Shown here in pieces: positions 9,049-18,098 of a stretch of 64,000 nt of DNA (within the stretch, counting starts at the first letter, position 1; every line of letters begins with the position of its first letter). The position numbers and the translations under genes are program-made. A model generated the notes under the pieces. That model was not told where the DNA came from. It saw only the letters and a list, made by a program, of their open reading frames with translations, and did no database searches. Location of the stretch: assembly GCA_002716125.1 (NCBI GenBank), contig PAZH01000067.1, positions 1-64,000 on the forward strand. The letters run 5' to 3'. This DNA is from Rhodospirillaceae bacterium. Its GTDB lineage: Bacteria > Pseudomonadota > Alphaproteobacteria > UBA8366.

Positions 9049-9768
9049 TTAATTTTTATTTGCTGGTACAAATGCACTGCTTCCTTCAGCCGGCTTCAAT
9101 TCTATTGAAAACTGTTCTTTAAAGATTTTGTCTAATTGATCGAAGCAAACGCCATAGCGAACAACTGTGAAATCCCGAAAATCAATGATGCTGCTCGAGA
9201 CCCCTTCCGGGTTGGCGTATTTCGAGGTGCCATGATCGATCACGATGTCGGCAACTTCGTGTAATTCCGGCTCAATATCCGCGGCTGTAAATTTACTTCC
9301 GGTTAGCGATATGTTCGCGGACGACCCAAAGGCTGGCTTACCCCGATCGAAGCAAAGCTGCGCCAAGGTGGTGTGGAACGCCCCGGCGTTCAGCAACATG
9401 TCCAAGGTGCCGGCTTTCGACGATGTCTCGATAACGTATGGATCAACACCGGCAAGGCCGGGGTTCGAAGGGTCAAAAGGCGCCACCACGGAGAAAGGTA
9501 AATCGTGCTCATAAAACAGCGCATGCTGAATCTCGCGCTCGCGCTCGCCCAAATCATGCAACGCGAGTGAATGGTCCATACACGCGAACATACCGCTTGG
9601 TTTTTCGAAACTGCGCTTCTTAACGGCGAAGATCTTTTTGATGGCTTCTTCTTTGTGTCCGATGATCGCATAAGCGACATCCAACGGTACGAGCGCAATC
9701 CCGCCATCCATAATGACGTCGTAGACCGCTTCGGCATCTTTTCGGACTTGTTCCGGGCTGATTTCCAT
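9049..9768 (-). CDS. Sua5/YciO/YrdC-domain protein
   Basis: A roughly 239-residue cytosolic protein with the YrdC fold, the family of L-threonylcarbamoyladenylate synthase that supplies the t6A37 tRNA modification. Supporting segments are GGIALVPLDVAYAI near the start, KKRSFEKPSGMF (the KR...KP nucleotide-binding region), GSSANISLTGSKF and the C-terminal NPEGVSSSIIDF, which matches the usual S-T/S-V-I-D motif. I take the ATG of MEISPEQVRKD; the frame stays open upstream to a TTG at 9822 but those residues look unlike the family. Divergence at several motifs suggests a paralogue rather than the housekeeping TsaC; that is inference. Confidence 0.78.
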   Translation of the reverse strand: MEISPEQVRKDAEAVYDVIMDGGIALVPLDVAYAIIGHKEEAIKKIFAVKKRSFEKPSGMFACMDHSLALHDLGEREREIQHALFYEHDLPFSVVAPFDPSNPGLAGVDPYVIETSSKAGTLDMLLNAGAFHTTLAQLCFDRGKPAFGSSANISLTGSKFTAADIEPELHEVADIVIDHGTSKYANPEGVSSSIIDFRDFTVVRYGVCFDQLDKIFKEQFSIELKPAEGSSAFVPANKN

Positions 9769-9885
9769 TTTTCGCACTGCTCTAATTGCTGACGTTGAAG
9801 GTAAACATGGCCCTCTGGCCAATCTCGTCCAGGACGGTAGAGTTGGGTATTGGATTCGACTCTCTTTTAGTTAGGGTAAAAAACT

Positions 9886-11340
9886 ATGCCGTCAGAACGT
9901 TATGACTTGATCATTAGAAACGGCGAAGTCATCGACGGCTCCGGTGCGCCGCGCCGGAAAGCGGATGTCGGCGTCCAAGGCGACCAGATCGCCGATATCG
10001 GCGATCTATCGCAGAGCAAGGCCGATATCGAATTCGATGCCGCCAACCGCGTCGTTGCGCCAGGCTTCATCGACGTTCACACCCACGACGACCACGCCCT
10101 TCTGTCCAAACCGGACATGACATACAAGACAAGCCAAGGCGTCACGACGATCGTTGCCGGCAATTGCGGTGTGAGTTTGGCCCCGCTGCGCTTTACGGGG
10201 GACCGTCCTCCGCCGCCGCTCGACCTCTTGGGCGATGGCTATAAATTCCCGCGAATGTCGGATTTTTTCAATGCCGTCGCCGCCGAACCCGCTGCAACAA
10301 ATGCAGCCCTTCTCTGTGGGCATACGACACTTCGGGTCGGCGCCATGGATGACTTGCAGCGTCCCGCCACCGATGACGAAATTTCGGAGATGCGCGATCA
10401 TCTGGCGGAAGCGCTCGATGCGGGGGCCGTCGGTCTTTCGACCGGACTGGCCTATGAGCCCGCGAACCCGGCGCCCACCAGCGAGGTTCTCAAGCTCGCT
10501 GAGTTGCTCGGTCCGGCCGGCGCGCTCTACACAACGCACCTGCGGAACGAAGGCAACGACATCGTGGAATCGCTGGAGGAAGCTTTCCATATCGGCCGCG
10601 AGTCCGACGCGGCCGTCGTCCTGTCGCATCACAAGGTGACGGGTAAGGAGAATATCGGCCGCAGCGAAGAGACATTGGAGCTCATCGAACGTATTCGAAA
10701 AGATCAACGTGTCGACCTCGACGTCTATCCCTATGTGGCGGGTTCGACCGTCCTGCAGCCTTGGCGTCTGGGCGAAGCGCGCCGGGTGATCATCACTTGG
10801 TCGGTCCCCGAACCCGAGGCGGGCGGACGCGACTTGGCGGATATCGCCGAAGAATGGGGTTTAACCCAAGAGGAGGCCTGCGAACGCCTTCAGCCTGCCG
10901 GCGCAATTTACTTTATGATGGACGAAAGCGATGTCCAACGGATTATCAAATATCCTCACTCGATGATTGCGTCCGACGGACTACCGCATGACCACCACCC
11001 GCATCCCCGGCTCTGGGGCACGTTCCCGCGCGTTCTCGGCAAATACTCGCGAGAGGAAAATCTAATATCTCTCGAAGACGCAGTGTACCGGATGTCCGGC
11101 AAACCGGCCGAGGTCTTCGGTCTATCGGGACGCGGTGAAGTCGCCGTCGGCAATTTCGCGGACATGGTCGTCTTCAACCCGGACACGGTCATCGACAAAG
11201 CCGACTTCGAAAACCCGATGGAGCCGGCCGCCGGTATCGACGCGGTCTTCGTGAACGGCCAGGCCGTCTACCGAGACGGGGCGTCGACAGGCGCGCGCCC
11301 CGGCAAGGCATTGAAACGCCAAAGTAGTGCTGCGAATTAG
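9886..11340 (+). CDS. N-acyl-D-amino-acid deacylase (D-aminoacylase) family amidohydrolase
   Basis: A 484-residue amidohydrolase-superfamily enzyme expected to cleave N-acyl-D-amino acids into a D-amino acid and a carboxylic acid. It opens YDLIIRNGEVIDGSGAPR, then the metal motif DVHTHDDH (~63-70), the family Cys ligand in VAGNCGVSLAPL (~92), His ligands in TTHLRNEG (~215) and LSHHKVTG (~245), and the catalytic Asp in IASDGLPHDHHPHPR (~364). The C-terminus re-enters the small beta-domain (GNFADMVVFNPDTV). It is cytosolic, of normal length, and reads alone on the plus strand between two minus-strand genes. It fits the amide-hydrolysis theme of the window. Confidence 0.9.
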   Translation: MPSERYDLIIRNGEVIDGSGAPRRKADVGVQGDQIADIGDLSQSKADIEFDAANRVVAPGFIDVHTHDDHALLSKPDMTYKTSQGVTTIVAGNCGVSLAPLRFTGDRPPPPLDLLGDGYKFPRMSDFFNAVAAEPAATNAALLCGHTTLRVGAMDDLQRPATDDEISEMRDHLAEALDAGAVGLSTGLAYEPANPAPTSEVLKLAELLGPAGALYTTHLRNEGNDIVESLEEAFHIGRESDAAVVLSHHKVTGKENIGRSEETLELIERIRKDQRVDLDVYPYVAGSTVLQPWRLGEARRVIITWSVPEPEAGGRDLADIAEEWGLTQEEACERLQPAGAIYFMMDESDVQRIIKYPHSMIASDGLPHDHHPHPRLWGTFPRVLGKYSREENLISLEDAVYRMSGKPAEVFGLSGRGEVAVGNFADMVVFNPDTVIDKADFENPMEPAAGIDAVFVNGQAVYRDGASTGARPGKALKRQSSAAN

Positions 11341-12129
11341 TTAGCCGTAGCTTTTCCCCATCCCTTCCGACGGGTCCGCGTGCGCTCCATAGGGCGGGAT
11401 CGGATAGCGCAGCCCATTCTTACTCAGCGCTTCCAGCCCCTCGATACCGCGCGCAAACTCATCTGGCGGCATTGCAATCAACAGTTCGTCGTCCGCGACC
11501 CCGCCGTAGCGGCGCTCCGCATAGCAGGGGATCGAAATAGACGTCTCTTTGGTGCGCAGCGCTTTTCCCCAAGAGTCGGAGCAAGCGCTCTCGCCCGTGA
11601 TCGACATGTCGTAGCGCTTGTAGCGTTTCCATTGTAATCCGTTGACGAACAGAATGATTTGGCCCGGCGTGCCGTAGAAGAGCACGATGTCCGGTGGATC
11701 AAGACGACCGGAGCGAAGCGGCGAGCAGACCGTCCCGACGAATTTGCCGTAAACCTGCCGCGTCATGCCGTCTTGATGCGCCTTGGCTGCTTCCTGGTTT
11801 TCGAACCAAACGCCCGTCATATGTTCGCCGGACAACGTTCCTTCATCGGGCATATCAATGCCCATCACGCCGCTGCAATTCGACTGACCCCGGACATTCA
11901 CCGCGGTGACGCCGAGTGTGAAACCCGCCATCCGGCTTTGCGTCACCAATTGACACGTCGTGTGTTTGCGCCCCTCGGCCGGCATCCGCAGACCGGGAAC
12001 CTGCTGCATTTCCTCGAGAGTCTCGAATTGCTTCATACCGATCGGCAGGGTTCGAATTCTCAACAGGTCGTTCAGTTTACCGGCAAGCTCTTTCAATTCC
12101 GCTGCACCGACATCGTAGTTGTCGCTCAT
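11341..12129 (-). CDS. DUF169 family protein
   Basis: A 262-residue protein of the DUF169 family, cytosolic proteins of unknown biochemical role often found near molybdenum/tungsten or archaeal-type redox genes. Visible family features include the opening segment RTLPIGMKQF, the Cys positions in TTCQLVTQSR, QSNCSGVMG and ISIPCYAERRYG, and the hydrophobic strand PDIVLFYGTPGQI. The start has a very strong ribosome-binding site, GGAGGAGAG. It lies 101 bases downstream of the fused molybdenum hydroxylase on the same strand, making it a probable distal member of that operon. It ends right against the convergent D-aminoacylase gene. Confidence 0.8.
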   Translation of the reverse strand: MSDNYDVGAAELKELAGKLNDLLRIRTLPIGMKQFETLEEMQQVPGLRMPAEGRKHTTCQLVTQSRMAGFTLGVTAVNVRGQSNCSGVMGIDMPDEGTLSGEHMTGVWFENQEAAKAHQDGMTRQVYGKFVGTVCSPLRSGRLDPPDIVLFYGTPGQIILFVNGLQWKRYKRYDMSITGESACSDSWGKALRTKETSISIPCYAERRYGGVADDELLIAMPPDEFARGIEGLEALSKNGLRYPIPPYGAHADPSEGMGKSYG

Positions 12130-12230
12130 CGCTCTCCTCCATCCGCAGGTTTATTGTTTGCGGAAATATATAGAGCGAATTTCGATACGGCTTTGACCGG
12201 CATCAAATATCAGCACCGGGCGGCTCTCTT

Positions 12231-15200
12231 TTACGACAGGCAGCGGTGGACCGCCCGTTCGGCCAAATTGACCAGTAAATCGGCTTTATAGCGGTTGTCT
12301 GAAAGGGGCAGCGCCCCGCGGACCGCCTTCTCGGCGGCGGTGCGAATTCGCGCGTCGGAAAGATTCCCACCCAATAATGCCTGCTCTGTCGCGGCGGCGC
12401 GGATCGGCAAGGGTGCAACCGCGCCCAGCGAGATGCGCGCGGCCGTCACACGAGTGCCGTCGAACTCAAGATGGGCCGCGACCGAGGCGTCGGCGAAATC
12501 GCCCTCCCACCCAGCCGACTTCTCAAATCGCTGAGTATTGCGAAACGGGCGGCGCGGCACCTCGACTTCCATGATGATTTCGCCTGGCCCGACCACGGTC
12601 TCGCCCGACCAGACGTAAAATTCTTCCATTGGGACGCTGCGGCGACCCGAAGAGCCGGCAATCACCACGCTTGCGCCAAGCGCCGTGAGGATCGGCGCCG
12701 CATCGGCTACACACGGGGCCGCACACCGACCGGCACCCATGATGGAATGATGCCGGTTATCGCCGAGTACCGCATAGCACGGACAGGTCATACCGCCCGC
12801 CTTGTAACACTGCGCACCGCTGCGGAAGAACCAGCAGCGCTTCTCCTGGCTAAGGTCACCCGCAAGCGTCGCCACGTTCCTGATTTGCAAGGTCGCGATT
12901 TTGGCGAGGCCGTCGACCAACATCGGATGGATCGCCCGAAGATCGTCGCGTTCGGTAATCTCGGAGATCGTCGTCGAGGCCCCGATAACCACTTTATCTT
13001 CGGTGATCGCAATACCGCGGAGCTCTTCCAAACCTGCGATATCGACGATGGCGTCGGGCGTATAGATGCCCTGGCGAATGCCGACTTGCAGATCCGTGCC
13101 GCCCGCCAACAGTTTGCTCGCGCGGTCCGGCCGCGCCATCTCTTGCAGCGCTTCGCTTAGATCTTTGGGCTGGAGGTATTCGACCGCCGGCTTAACGATT
13201 CGCTTCCGCCCAACGGCGGCGCCGAGTTTCCGTAAGCCGGGGAAAAAGACCGACGGATAGAGCGCTCGTGCCGTCGCCACTTCCATATTGTAGGGCCGGC
13301 GCCAAGGTTCGAGCGGCACGGCTTTATCTTTATGCAGAGCCTCCAAAATGTCGGCCGATTTAATCGGCAGCTTTCGGAACCGGGTGCCGGTCGCCTGTGC
13401 CACGGCGTTCGCAATAGCCGCGGGCGTCGGATTGATGGAGTGCTCCCCGCCTGCCTTCGCTCCGAAGGGTCCGGTCGGATCGTTGGTTTCGATATAGTCG
13501 GTTTCGATCTCCGGCGTGTCCTTGATACGCGGCGCCTTATAGGTAATAAGCGAGGCGTTGACCGGCGCGCCGTCCTGGAAGACTAACTCCTCACGGAGTG
13601 CCATACCGATGCCCTGCACGATACCGCCATGCATTTGCCCATCGAGTGCCAGAGGGTTCATGACCCGGCCGATATCCTGCACGACAACGACCTTTAGTAC
13701 GGAGACGTGCCCCGTGGCTGGATCAATCTCAACCTCGACGGCCTGTGCCCCGAAGCCATAAGTCGCCGCGTAGTGTCCGTAGCCCGTCTTCGGATCGGGC
13801 CGGGGAATATCAATGTCGTGTCGATCTTCGACCCGGAAGGGGCCTTCGAGCGCAGCCACCTCTTCCAATGTCAGGCGGCGGGCATTGTCGCCTCTATGGC
13901 TGACAATGCCGTCGTCGAAATCGATCTCATCCGCCGGCACGTCCCAGCGGGCGGCAAGACGCTCGGCGAGAGTCGCGCGAAACGTCTTCGCCGCCTTTAT
14001 CGCCGCGTTGCCCGTCACAAAGGTGACACGCGACGCGGCACTTCCCAAATCAGGCGGCGTCTCTTCCGTGTCCATGTGCAGCACATCAATCCGATCGGCG
14101 TCGAGGCCCAACTCTTCAGCGACGATCTGCCCCATCACGGTATTCTGCGACGTGCCGCAATCGGCCGACTGCGCCCCGACCCGTAAACGGCCATCCGCCA
14201 ACAGATCGATCGAGACACAGGCGAAGTTGCCTTCCGCATAAAGCACCCCGACGCTCGGATTGATCATCGACGCGAAACCGATGCCGCGGTTCGCCGGCAT
14301 ATTGTCTTTCTTCTCCGCCCAGCCGATCCGCTTTCCGGCTTCGGCCAAACACTCCGCCAGCGCGCAGGTTCCGATTTCCCAGCCCATCGGTGTCGTATCG
14401 CCCGGACGGTTGGCGATCTCGATCCGGTATTCGAGCTTGTCCTTACCGAGCTTTTCCGCGATTTCGTCGATCTGCGTCTCGATTGCCCAAATTATCTGCG
14501 GCGAGCCCATGCCGCGATAGGAACCGCCGGAAACCTTATTCGTGTGCACGAGTTTACCGTCAAAACCGGCAGCTCCGACGCGATAAAGATTGCAGGTTCT
14601 TTGCCGGACAGCGGAGATATACGCGGGCCCCATATGCGTATACGCGCCATTATCGACCCAGAAGTCGGTATAGCGCCCCAAGATCGTGCCGTCCGCCGCG
14701 ACCGCCGACTTCACCCGCATCTTCTTTGCGTGATCGGACTTGCCGCTTAGGAACTCTTCTTGCCGGTTCAGCAAAATTTTGACCGGCTTCCCCGCTTTCA
14801 TCGACAACATGGCCGCAATCGCAATCGGTTCGGGGGATTGCGATTTGCCGCCGAACCCACCGCCGATCACCACAGCGCGAACGTGTACATCCTCGATCGG
14901 CAGGTCCAAGACATGAGCGATCTCCTTTCGCACGAAGAACGGCGCCTGGGTCGGCGCCCACAGTTGAAGACTGCCACGCGCGCTATCGAAAGCGGCGAGG
15001 ACGCCGTTCGTCTCCAAACATATGGGCGCGACGATACCGTGCTCGAACGTCGCTTCGAAAACGTGGTCCGCTTTCTCAAAGGCCGCCTCGATCCCGCCGA
15101 AATCCGCGACGCTCTGCTGCGCTATATTTCGAGGAAGATCCGGCTTGTCGTGAATGACAGGTGCACCGGGTGCCATCGCAGTCTCCGCATCGAAAGCCGC

Positions 15201-15590
15201 GGGCAAGGCTTCATACGTTACATCGATGGCCGCGAGCGCCGCCTGTGCCGCCGCAATCGATGTCGCCGCGACGGCCGCGACCTCTTCGCCGGTAAACCGC
15301 ACCTTGTCTCGCGCCATCGGATAGCGGTCGGCAAAAATCGGCCCCGCATTTACGTACTTCTTTTCCGGAAAATCTTGCCCTGAGATCGCCGCGACAACGT
15401 CCGGCATTGCCAAGGCATTCGACACGTCGACCGAGCGAATGATCGCGTGCGGATGCGGACTTCTCAGAATGGCACCGTAGAGCATCCCCGGCACATCCAA
15501 ATCATGGGTATAGACGGCCTCTCCCGTGACCTTCGCCGGACCTTCGAGCTGCGGCCGCGGCTGTCCGATAATCCGGAACTCAGCGCTCAC
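12231..15590 (-). CDS. fused molybdenum hydroxylase: large Mo subunit + FAD subunit
   Basis: A 1119-residue fusion of the molybdopterin-binding large subunit (residues ~1-770) and the FAD-binding medium subunit (~785-1119) of the xanthine dehydrogenase/CO dehydrogenase superfamily. The Mo half shows GGGFGGK (243-249), SGGSYRGMG and the active-site Glu region FGAKAGGEHSINP. The FAD half shows LLAGGTDL, LQIRNVATLAGDL and a Cys-rich insert with RCWFFR, QCYKAGG, TCPCY, GDNRHHSIMG and RCAAPC. These match the extra [4Fe-4S]-binding region known from PaoB-type FAD subunits. The enzyme would hydroxylate an aldehyde or N-heterocycle. Start is GTG, overlapping the 2Fe-2S gene by 11 bases. Confidence 0.9.
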   Translation of the reverse strand: MSAEFRIIGQPRPQLEGPAKVTGEAVYTHDLDVPGMLYGAILRSPHPHAIIRSVDVSNALAMPDVVAAISGQDFPEKKYVNAGPIFADRYPMARDKVRFTGEEVAAVAATSIAAAQAALAAIDVTYEALPAAFDAETAMAPGAPVIHDKPDLPRNIAQQSVADFGGIEAAFEKADHVFEATFEHGIVAPICLETNGVLAAFDSARGSLQLWAPTQAPFFVRKEIAHVLDLPIEDVHVRAVVIGGGFGGKSQSPEPIAIAAMLSMKAGKPVKILLNRQEEFLSGKSDHAKKMRVKSAVAADGTILGRYTDFWVDNGAYTHMGPAYISAVRQRTCNLYRVGAAGFDGKLVHTNKVSGGSYRGMGSPQIIWAIETQIDEIAEKLGKDKLEYRIEIANRPGDTTPMGWEIGTCALAECLAEAGKRIGWAEKKDNMPANRGIGFASMINPSVGVLYAEGNFACVSIDLLADGRLRVGAQSADCGTSQNTVMGQIVAEELGLDADRIDVLHMDTEETPPDLGSAASRVTFVTGNAAIKAAKTFRATLAERLAARWDVPADEIDFDDGIVSHRGDNARRLTLEEVAALEGPFRVEDRHDIDIPRPDPKTGYGHYAATYGFGAQAVEVEIDPATGHVSVLKVVVVQDIGRVMNPLALDGQMHGGIVQGIGMALREELVFQDGAPVNASLITYKAPRIKDTPEIETDYIETNDPTGPFGAKAGGEHSINPTPAAIANAVAQATGTRFRKLPIKSADILEALHKDKAVPLEPWRRPYNMEVATARALYPSVFFPGLRKLGAAVGRKRIVKPAVEYLQPKDLSEALQEMARPDRASKLLAGGTDLQVGIRQGIYTPDAIVDIAGLEELRGIAITEDKVVIGASTTISEITERDDLRAIHPMLVDGLAKIATLQIRNVATLAGDLSQEKRCWFFRSGAQCYKAGGMTCPCYAVLGDNRHHSIMGAGRCAAPCVADAAPILTALGASVVIAGSSGRRSVPMEEFYVWSGETVVGPGEIIMEVEVPRRPFRNTQRFEKSAGWEGDFADASVAAHLEFDGTRVTAARISLGAVAPLPIRAAATEQALLGGNLSDARIRTAAEKAVRGALPLSDNRYKADLLVNLAERAVHRCLS

Positions 15591-16053
15591 GGGCCGTCTC
15601 TCGTATGACTTCGTTCACGGCTTCAAGGAGCTTTACGTAGCCGGAACAACGGCAAAGGTTCCCTTGCAGAGCGGTCTTTATATCGTCGTCGCTCGGCTGC
15701 GGGTTCCGCTGCAGCAGGGCAACCAGCGACATCACCACACCCGGCGTACAAAAACCGCATTGAAATGCCCCACGCGCCACCAGTTCCCGCTGAAGCGGAT
15801 GCATCTCGTCCGGACTGCCGAGGCTTTCCACCGTCGCGATGTGACGTCCATTGGCGCGACCGGCCGGCACCAGACAGGAACAGACGGCACGGCCCTCCAT
15901 CAGCACTGTGCAAGCGCCGCACTCGCCATTGCCGCATCCGATCTTGGTACCCCGTAACCCCAAGCCCTCGCGCAGTAACATCGCAAGCGAAGTCGACGGA
16001 TCCGCTTCGACTTCGCGGGTAAACCCGTTTACTTCGAGGGTCAATTTGGCCAC
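15580..16053 (-). CDS. [2Fe-2S] small subunit of molybdenum hydroxylase
   Basis: A 157-residue iron-sulfur subunit (CoxS/XdhC-like) that passes electrons from the molybdenum centre to FAD. The N-terminal plant-type ferredoxin domain has CGNGECGACTVL followed by a fourth Cys (GRAVCSC), and the C-terminal all-helical domain has CGFCTPGVVMSL and NLCRCSGYVKL, so all eight cluster ligands are present. It starts with GTG three bases after the luciferase-like oxidoreductase stop codon and overlaps the fused Mo/FAD gene, giving the gene order small, then large-medium fusion. The length is typical. Confidence 0.94.
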   Translation of the reverse strand: MAKLTLEVNGFTREVEADPSTSLAMLLREGLGLRGTKIGCGNGECGACTVLMEGRAVCSCLVPAGRANGRHIATVESLGSPDEMHPLQRELVARGAFQCGFCTPGVVMSLVALLQRNPQPSDDDIKTALQGNLCRCSGYVKLLEAVNEVIRETARER

Positions 16054-16056
16054 GAT

Positions 16057-17067
16057 TCAGGTCCCTATCAGCGGCACAACGTCATGGATCAGTCGACGCA
16101 GATTCGTTTCAAAATCATACGTCTGTGTGAGCGCAACCGGCATCCGGAAGCCCATTGTATCGACACCGACATCGCGCAAATCACGAATGCGTTCCGCGCA
16201 ATAGTCCGGCGGCCCCGCAATCGCAAACCGGTCGACCATATCGTTCGGTATCGCCCCTTCCGGCAATGCCAATGACGCATCGAACTTCGCCGCACGAATT
16301 TGCGGGAAATGTTCCGGCGAGACGCCCATCAAGCCACGTGTCGCTTTATGCATGCCATTGATCGCGGATCCAATAACAGGACGTCGGAGATGCTCGATCA
16401 CCGCAGCCCGATCCTCTGCAACAATCGTCGCACACCAGGCCAAGACGGAGATATCTTTCATATCCCGACCCTGACTGTCAGCCCCTTCACGGATCCACTC
16501 GACAATCTGTTGCATGACGGCCGGATCGGCGACATCTCCGACGATTACCCCATCCGCGTAGGCGCCGGCGGCGCGAAAAGCGTCCGGGTGCGTTGTCGCC
16601 AGAAAGATAGGGACCTTCGGCGGATTCGAGATTTCGAGCCCCACGTCGTCCAACTCAAACACGCTGTTCGAAACACTAACCTTCTTGCCGTCGAACAGGT
16701 CCCGAAGTACCTGCATGGTGACCGAAATCGTGTCGATGAAAGGTCCGGTCGGCGCGCCGACACGATCCCGTATCCGCCGTTTCTCGCCAGCGCCGAGCCC
16801 CAGCACGAACCCGCCGGGGCGCATATCCGCTAATGTAACGGCGGCACGCGCAATTTGGATGGGGTGACGTTGGTAAGGATTGGTAATGCCCACACCAAGC
16901 GCGATCTTCTCGGTCCGCGTCATCAGATAGGAGAGCGCCACGAACGGGTCGTGCATGAAACCCTGGTCCGGCGTCCACGCCAAGTCGTATCCCCAGCTCT
17001 CTGCTTCGGCGATGACATCTCCGAATTTCGCGATCGGCGAAGACGGTACGAGGGAGAAGCTGAACTT
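16057..17067 (-). CDS. LLM-class flavin-dependent oxidoreductase
   Basis: A 336-residue luciferase-like monooxygenase-family protein, closest in architecture to 5,10-methylenetetrahydromethanopterin reductase-type enzymes that use FMN or F420. Supporting segments: MKFSFSLVPSSPIAKF at the N-terminus, GYDLAWTPDQGFMHDPF (~30), KIALGVGITNPYQRHP (~61), FVLGLGAGEK and the C-terminal IRDLRDVGVDTMGFR. The frame is open 12 codons further up, but the ATG at 17067 begins the family-typical sequence and sits behind AAGAAAGACGG, so I chose it. It follows DUF1177 by 8 bases and precedes the [2Fe-2S] subunit by 3, within one operon. The substrate is unknown. Confidence 0.86.
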   Translation of the reverse strand, partial: KFSFSLVPSSPIAKFGDVIAEAESWGYDLAWTPDQGFMHDPFVALSYLMTRTEKIALGVGITNPYQRHPIQIARAAVTLADMRPGGFVLGLGAGEKRRIRDRVGAPTGPFIDTISVTMQVLRDLFDGKKVSVSNSVFELDDVGLEISNPPKVPIFLATTHPDAFRAAGAYADGVIVGDVADPAVMQQIVEWIREGADSQGRDMKDISVLAWCATIVAEDRAAVIEHLRRPVIGSAINGMHKATRGLMGVSPEHFPQIRAAKFDASLALPEGAIPNDMVDRFAIAGPPDYCAERIRDLRDVGVDTMGFRMPVALTQTYDFETNLRRLIHDVVPLIGT

Positions 17068-17075
17068 CATCCGGC

Positions 17076-18008
17076 TTAGCCGTCTTTCTTTTTCTGCTGC
17101 CATCCCCGCATGGCGCCGAAGTTCTCCACCATCCCTTCAAAATCGCCGGGATAATAGAATTCGCAAGCGCCGTTGCCGAAGCTCGTCGCCACTTCGATGC
17201 AAAACCTTGCCGCGGACTCTAGCACCATGATTTGCTGCGTCCCCGTCGCCGACGGATGGGTTTGAATTTCCGTCACCAGCGGCACACCGACCACCGGCGC
17301 GTCCGAAAAGATGCTCGGCAAGACCATCCCGCAGATATGGTGCACGCCTAATTCATACGGGGTGACGTCCTGCATCGTGATCGGAAAAACCGCCGGCTCC
17401 TTGCCAGTCACCATTTCCATAATGTGCAAGATCGACGCGTGTGGCCGCATGATGAAACCTTCTCGGACGGGCGGTGTCACAGCAAACCCGAGATGCGAGA
17501 TCATCTTGTTCCCTTTGCAGGTCTCCGGCGTCAGGATCGCATCCATCCGCTCATCGACGAGCCGCGGATGTTTTTCGCTGCTGGGCAGCGGAGACATGAC
17601 GAAAGGGAACGGGTCGTGGGGTGCCGGGTGCGCTTGCTGACAAATATGCGTCGAGATCAAGACATCGCCCGCCAGCTGCTGACCGCGCGTTCGCATCCGC
17701 GCCAACCGCAAAGCCGCGGACAGGCCGACGATGCAACCATCGGCATCGGAGGCGAGCCCGGGATACTCGCCCGGGAGGCGCAGGCCGCCGTTCGAGCCGA
17801 TTATGCCGGTCGTCGGCGCATCACCGCCGCCGGTTTTACCCGATGTGCCCGGAAACAAAATTTTGATGAAATCGGTTTTACCGATATCGCTCTCGAACGG
17901 CGTGATCTCGACCGACTGCGGACCGTCGGACAGAAGCGCGGCGAAAGGTTCGGCCCCATTCCGCGCATCGTCCAGGAATTCCAGGACATCCATTACTTCG
18001 CGAAGCAT
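17076..18008 (-). CDS. DUF1177 family protein
   Basis: A 310-residue protein with the full-length features of DUF1177, a family of unknown function: DFIKILFPG, APTTGIIGSNGGL, a GDVLISTHICQQAHP segment with His/Cys, MDAILTPETCKGNKM and VTPYELGVHHICGM. The regularly spaced His, Asp and Glu residues suggest a metal-dependent hydrolase; that is inference. It is the first gene of the probable operon DUF1177, LLM oxidoreductase, [2Fe-2S], Mo/FAD fusion, DUF169. A strong ribosome-binding site (AGGGGGA) precedes the ATG. Confidence 0.8.
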   Translation of the reverse strand: MLREVMDVLEFLDDARNGAEPFAALLSDGPQSVEITPFESDIGKTDFIKILFPGTSGKTGGGDAPTTGIIGSNGGLRLPGEYPGLASDADGCIVGLSAALRLARMRTRGQQLAGDVLISTHICQQAHPAPHDPFPFVMSPLPSSEKHPRLVDERMDAILTPETCKGNKMISHLGFAVTPPVREGFIMRPHASILHIMEMVTGKEPAVFPITMQDVTPYELGVHHICGMVLPSIFSDAPVVGVPLVTEIQTHPSATGTQQIMVLESAARFCIEVATSFGNGACEFYYPGDFEGMVENFGAMRGWQQKKKDG

Positions 18009-18098
18009 TCTTTATCCCCCTTATGCTTCTCTCCATGCGCGCGCAACCGAACGCGTTCGGAGCGCATGGTCCCAAAAGTTTTCGTGAAAGAACGCCGC

